Shown one piece after another: positions 6,435-9,372 of a DNA stretch of 9,372 nucleotides (positions are counted from its first letter, which is position 1; each line of letters opens with the position of its first letter). The notes under the pieces were generated by a model, which was given only the letters and a program-made list of their open reading frames with translations, ran no database searches and was not told the DNA's origin. A program made the position numbers and the translations under genes. The stretch is from JAAYZB01 sp035379945 (GTDB taxonomy: Bacteria; Bacillota_I; Bacilli_A; Izemoplasmatales; Hujiaoplasmataceae), in the NCBI GenBank assembly GCA_035379945.1, contig DAOSWG010000021.1, positions 1 to 9,372 of the forward strand, given 5' to 3'.

Positions 6435-7475
6435 TCATTCCCCGCTTCCGTATCTTTGCATGAAGATGTCATATAAGGTCCGAGATTCCCGGAACAGATC
6501 CATTGTCAGATCGGCATGTCCTGCCGTGTATCCGTTGCCGATGATCATCGTGGCTTCGCAAGCGATCCCTTCCGCACCGAGAGCTGCTTTGGCAAAAGAA
6601 GTCGCCATGGAAAAGAAATAGACTGTTCCATCATCCTTCGTCGGAAGTATCGAAGTCATTTCCGTATTGGGAACATTCACGACATTGATCGTCACATCGA
6701 CTTTCTCATTGCCGTTGGCAGATAAGACTTTTTCATAGATCTCCAACGGATTGGTGGCATCGCCTTTAATGATCTCATCGCACGCATTGATGCTTTGCAA
6801 ATCCTCGAGTTGTCTGATATCGTTGATGATGCCGATGACTTTTCCTTCCGGACCCGCACTCTTCTTTGCCTGATAAGACACAAGTAGTCCGCTTTTTCCG
6901 GAGGCTCCGATCACAAGAACGGTATCGCCTTTTTTGACCAGTTTGGCTGTTTGGGCCGGTGCTCCGGCAACATCAAGCGCGGCCAACACAAGACTGCTTG
7001 GTAAATCGTTTGGTATCTTTGCATATATTCCTGAGGCAAAAAGAATGGCTTGTCCTTCAATGTCTATCTGATCCTTTTCCGGATGAATGCTCTTTATTCT
7101 ATCTATCCTTAGTGGTGTCAGGGATAATGATACAAGCGAAGCGATCTCATCGCCCGGTTTCAAATCAATATCCAAAGCCTTGCCTACTTGATTGACTTTG
7201 CCAAGAAACATCCCGCCGCTGCCAGTGACCGGATTTTGCATTTTTCCTCTTTCTTTGACAATGGAAAGAACCATGTCGCCAATCGCTTGAAGGTTGTTAT
7301 GACAAACTTCCGCTATCTGGGTGAAAGAAGCCGAGTCGATATTAAGGGTTTTAACATCGACAAGAATTTCGTCATCCGAAATAACCATATTATTGTCCAG
7401 GCGTGTGGCCGCTTGCGGCAAGACACCTTTCGGGCTGATTACACGTCCGATTCCGTATCTGGAATTGTTGTCCAT
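6435..7475 (-). CDS. kdd: L-erythro-3,5-diaminohexanoate dehydrogenase
   Basis: Kdd oxidatively deaminates (3S,5S)-3,5-diaminohexanoate to 5-amino-3-oxohexanoate, releasing ammonia and NADH. The 346-residue protein has a zinc-free alcohol-dehydrogenase-like layout: an N-terminal substrate domain with GSGGMFLGKVNQVG (85-98) and KPGDEI (106-111), then a Rossmann fold whose dinucleotide loop is VLVIGASGKSGLL (186-198). The usual GxGxxG is replaced by GASGKSG. GNGYTAGHADLTMDLFRE (313-330) lies near the C-terminus. The start ATG at 7475 is one base after the kce stop with GGTGA 6 nt upstream, and the stop is one base before kamA. The family is dedicated to lysine fermentation and no paralogue fits better, so the identification rests on both sequence blocks and position between kce and kamA. 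Confidence 0.93.
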   Translation of the reverse strand: MDNNSRYGIGRVISPKGVLPQAATRLDNNMVISDDEILVDVKTLNIDSASFTQIAEVCHNNLQAIGDMVLSIVKERGKMQNPVTGSGGMFLGKVNQVGKALDIDLKPGDEIASLVSLSLTPLRIDRIKSIHPEKDQIDIEGQAILFASGIYAKIPNDLPSSLVLAALDVAGAPAQTAKLVKKGDTVLVIGASGKSGLLVSYQAKKSAGPEGKVIGIINDIRQLEDLQSINACDEIIKGDATNPLEIYEKVLSANGNEKVDVTINVVNVPNTEMTSILPTKDDGTVYFFSMATSFAKAALGAEGIACEATMIIGNGYTAGHADLTMDLFRESRTLYDIFMQRYGSGE

Positions 7476-7476
7476 A

Positions 7477-8298
7477 TCATTTCACCATCTTCAGGATCAT
7501 TCTTGCCTCTGTGGGAGTGGCTATCTCCCGGCCGTGGGAGTGAGCCATCCATACGGCTTTTTCCACAAGCGCCGCATTCGATGAGGCGAGAACGCCTTTT
7601 TCGATATATAAGTTGTCTTCAAGACCGACTCTGACATTGCCACCGTGAATGATTGCCTGTTCCGCCAAAATATATTCATACTTTCCGACTCCAGCAACAG
7701 AAAAAAGCGCATCTTCGGGGATGCTTCCTTTCATGAACTCGAAATCTCTGGCTTCGCCTGTCATGCCTCCGTAGACGCCAAGGGCAAAGCAGAATCGGAG
7801 CGGTTCCCTGATAATCCCTTTTTTCCAAAGCCGCAAAGCGGTGTCGATATGTCCTTTTTCAAATACACCCAGTTCATACTGTACGTTCTTTTCATGCATT
7901 TTGGCGGCGAACATTTCAATCTCGCTGATCGTATTCACAAAGATGTCGTTCTTGCCAAAATTAAGGGTGCCGCAATCTAGCGACGCCATTTCCGGACTAA
8001 TCTCCAACGGAGACATTCTTTCTTCCGCCGTCATTCCGACCGAACCTCCGGTCGATACCTGGATGATGATACCCGGGCATCTTGCCTTGATCGCTTCGAT
8101 CAACTCATTATAACGATGCCAATGCTGGGTCGGAGTTCCGTCATCCTCCCTGGCATGCAAATGTATTATGCTGGCTCCCGCTTTATAAGCGCCATATGCG
8201 GACTCTGCGGTTTCTGCTATGGTATATGGAACTGCCGGATTATCCTTTTTAGTAACTTCGGCGCCGGTAATGGCGCAAGTTATCACTAATTTATTCAT
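7477..8298 (-). CDS. kce: 3-keto-5-aminohexanoate cleavage enzyme (BKACE family)
   Basis: Kce condenses 5-amino-3-oxohexanoate with acetyl-CoA and splits it to acetoacetate and L-3-aminobutyryl-CoA without a classical thiolase mechanism. The 273-residue TIM barrel carries the zinc ligands His46 and His48 in HLHAR (46-50) and Glu227 in VGLEDNLY. Other active-site positions known from the Cloacimonas enzyme are also present: Glu14 (TGAE), Ser82-Thr83 (VSTGG), Arg223 and Asp228, the late residues shifted by -3 relative to that enzyme. The frame extends upstream to an ATG at 8424, but that would overlap kal by over 100 nt. The ATG at 8298 overlaps the kal stop by 4 nt (ATGA), has AGAGGA 4 nt upstream and gives the family N-terminus MNKLVITCAITGAE. 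It is cytoplasmic and coupled to kal. Confidence 0.96.
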   Translation of the reverse strand: MNKLVITCAITGAEVTKKDNPAVPYTIAETAESAYGAYKAGASIIHLHAREDDGTPTQHWHRYNELIEAIKARCPGIIIQVSTGGSVGMTAEERMSPLEISPEMASLDCGTLNFGKNDIFVNTISEIEMFAAKMHEKNVQYELGVFEKGHIDTALRLWKKGIIREPLRFCFALGVYGGMTGEARDFEFMKGSIPEDALFSVAGVGKYEYILAEQAIIHGGNVRVGLEDNLYIEKGVLASSNAALVEKAVWMAHSHGREIATPTEARMILKMVK

Positions 8299-8678
8299 AT
8301 ATTCCTCTGATTCTCGGCTAAGACCACACAGGTGCCAACAGCCGATGCCACTAGGATTTTTTCTTTTAACAAGTCGGCAGCGGACGCCGAAATGTCTTTT
8401 CTGGGTGAAACTGTTTTGTAACAACGGAATTCCATTTTTCTCGATGTGTTGCCAATATGAACGATTTCGGCCTCAACTTCCAGATAATCCCCGGCAAATA
8501 CCGGATGGAAAAAGTCCACCTGTTCATAGGCGCGGAAAAGACCTTCGTCGCCGTCGTTTCTGATAAGCAATTCTGTTGCTGCGTCTCCGAAAAGACCGAG
8601 GATCCTGGCTCCGTCGACCAGATCGCCTCCGTAATGGGCGTCATGGGATGACATTCTCAAGTACAATTTTGTTTTCAT
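8295..8678 (-). CDS. kal: 3-aminobutyryl-CoA ammonia-lyase
   Basis: Kal removes ammonia from L-3-aminobutyryl-CoA to give crotonyl-CoA, which then enters butyrate formation. The 127-residue single hotdog-type domain has MSSHDAHYGGDLVDGA (residues 9-24), an HDAHYGG block typical of this family, and FFHPVFAGDYLEVEAEI (56-72), the conserved strand pattern of hotdog thioesterase and dehydratase folds. The ATG overlaps the atoA stop by one base (TAATG), with AGGAG 7 nt upstream; the stop overlaps kce by 4 nt. A hotdog thioesterase would be the alternative from fold alone, but the HDAHYGG block and the position between the CoA-transferase and kce genes favour Kal. Confidence 0.93.
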   Translation of the reverse strand: MKTKLYLRMSSHDAHYGGDLVDGARILGLFGDAATELLIRNDGDEGLFRAYEQVDFFHPVFAGDYLEVEAEIVHIGNTSRKMEFRCYKTVSPRKDISASAADLLKEKILVASAVGTCVVLAENQRNI

Positions 8679-9325
8679 TATATGACTCCTTTCATGGGGC
8701 TGAATTCGCCTACACGAAGCGTTGCTTCGGTGGCGTTAAGCACTTCTTCAACAGTGTGGTCGGGATGGAGCTCTTTCAGATACAAACCATCCTTGTCAAC
8801 GGCGATAACCGCCATTTCCGTAACTATAAGATCGGCTGAACGAAGAGCCGTCAAGGGAAGACTGCATTGCTTGCGGATTTTCGGCTTGCCTTTATCGGTA
8901 TGCGTCATTGCTACAATCAATCGCCTGGCTCCTACCGCCAAATCCATGGCCCCGCCCATTCCTGACAATCTTTCGCCCGGAACAATCCATGAAGCCAAAT
9001 GCCCTTCCTGATCCACTTCCAAAGCGCCCAGGACGGCAACATCGATGTGTCCTCCCCGTATAATGGCAAAAGCCTGGGATGAATCGATGAAAGATCCTCC
9101 GGGAACAACAGTGGCTTTGCGATCGTCCACATTAACCAAGTTGGTATTCTCATCGGCGGAAAGATTTCCCAATCCGATGATTCCGTTTTCCGAAAAAAAA
9201 GTGATGTTCTTCTCTTTATCGGTATAATCGGACACAAGCATCGGAATCCCGATTCCCAGATCAACCAACTCGTCTTTTCCAAGTTCGAGGGCAATCCGTT
9301 TGGCAATAATGTTTTTATCGTCCAT
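8678..9325 (-). CDS. atoA: Acetoacetate:butyrate CoA-transferase, beta subunit (family I)
   Basis: With AtoD this subunit moves CoA between butyryl-CoA and acetoacetate, giving butyrate and acetoacetyl-CoA, which recycles the acetoacetate released by Kce. The 215-residue protein is of normal length. The catalytic glutamate is Glu46 in SENGIIG, which forms the glutamyl-CoA thioester in family I enzymes. GMGGAMDL at 122-129 and VPGGSFIDSSQAFAIIRGG at 74-92 are further family blocks. The ATG follows the atoD stop by 2 nt and has a strong GGAGG 7 nt upstream. Sequence alone cannot fix the acyl specificity (acetoacetate versus another 3-oxoacid); the lysine operon context supports acetoacetate and butyrate. 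It is named ctfB in some clostridia. Confidence 0.94.
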   Translation of the reverse strand: MDDKNIIAKRIALELGKDELVDLGIGIPMLVSDYTDKEKNITFFSENGIIGLGNLSADENTNLVNVDDRKATVVPGGSFIDSSQAFAIIRGGHIDVAVLGALEVDQEGHLASWIVPGERLSGMGGAMDLAVGARRLIVAMTHTDKGKPKIRKQCSLPLTALRSADLIVTEMAVIAVDKDGLYLKELHPDHTVEEVLNATEATLRVGEFSPMKGVI

Positions 9326-9327
9326 CT

Positions 9328-9372
9328 TTATTCCTCCTCGAAAATGTAATCGACAAGCGGATGCGGGGTGAC
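9328..9372 (-). CDS. atoD: CoA-transferase alpha subunit, last 14 codons only
   Basis: The frame entering from the right edge ends VTPHPLVDYIFEEE followed by TAA. The TP..xVDYI ending is typical of the alpha subunit of family I CoA-transferases, and this subunit normally precedes atoA. The stop lies 2 nt before the atoA ATG, and the atoA ribosome site is embedded in these last codons. Only the C-terminal tail is in the window, so the catalytic and CoA-binding parts cannot be inspected. Confidence 0.8.
   Translation of the reverse strand, partial: VTPHPLVDYIFEEE

Noticed and set aside
6434..6472. Longer start for kamA at 6472
   Set aside because: It lies inside the end of kdd. The ATG at 6433 has a G-rich ribosome site and gives the expected length.
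8299..8424. Longer start for kce at 8424
   Set aside because: It would overlap kal by more than 100 nt, its residues do not resemble the family, and a proper start with ribosome site exists at 8298.
1..9372. CRISPR arrays, insertion sequences, tRNA or rRNA genes, phage genes
   Set aside because: I found no repeat arrays, terminal inverted repeats, transposase motifs or RNA gene signatures. The window is almost completely filled by metabolic genes.

Overview
This window is a lysine-fermentation locus joined to the start of a glutamate mutase locus. Every gene I can support lies on the minus strand, so transcription runs from the right edge to the left. The gene set points to a strict anaerobe that ferments amino acids to acetate, butyrate and ammonia. 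This chemistry is known in Clostridium/Acetoanaerobium, Fusobacterium and Cloacimonas-type bacteria. The sequence has moderate GC (mid-40s percent by eye), good Shine-Dalgarno sites and a sigma70-type promoter. I cannot assign a phylum from it. A run of exactly 100 N suggests a scaffolded draft or metagenome assembly.

Right-hand part (9372 to 5177): the last codons of CoA-transferase subunit A (atoD), then atoA, kal, kce, kdd and kamA. Neighbours overlap by 1 or 4 nt or sit 1 to 2 nt apart. This is one tightly packed, translationally coupled operon whose promoter lies beyond the right edge. KamA (radical SAM) makes beta-lysine, and Kdd, Kce, Kal and AtoDA carry out the later steps to crotonyl-CoA, acetoacetyl-CoA and butyrate.

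Middle (5171 to 2125): a P-loop protein that I place as KamB, the presumed lysine 5,6-aminomutase reactivase subunit, runs into the N block. On the other side, lysine 5,6-aminomutase alpha (kamD) emerges without its first roughly 108 residues, followed by beta (kamE). The visible sequence shows that 100 bases are too few for what is missing. A MutS-like kamC gene, normally found here, may be hidden too.

Left-hand part (2109 to 1): a PduO-type cob(I)alamin adenosyltransferase, which makes the AdoCbl used by both mutases, closes the lysine operon. After a 117-nt intergenic stretch with a strong extended -10 promoter come glmS (cobalamin-binding subunit of glutamate mutase, probably starting at TTG) and glmL (MutL, actin-like ATPase), which runs off the left edge. 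Lysine and glutamate fermentation modules, both dependent on AdoCbl mutases, therefore sit next to each other with an adenosyltransferase between them. The individual enzymes are known families. The less explored elements are the KamB-type P-loop protein, the gapped region beside it, and the pairing of two different mutase/repair systems.
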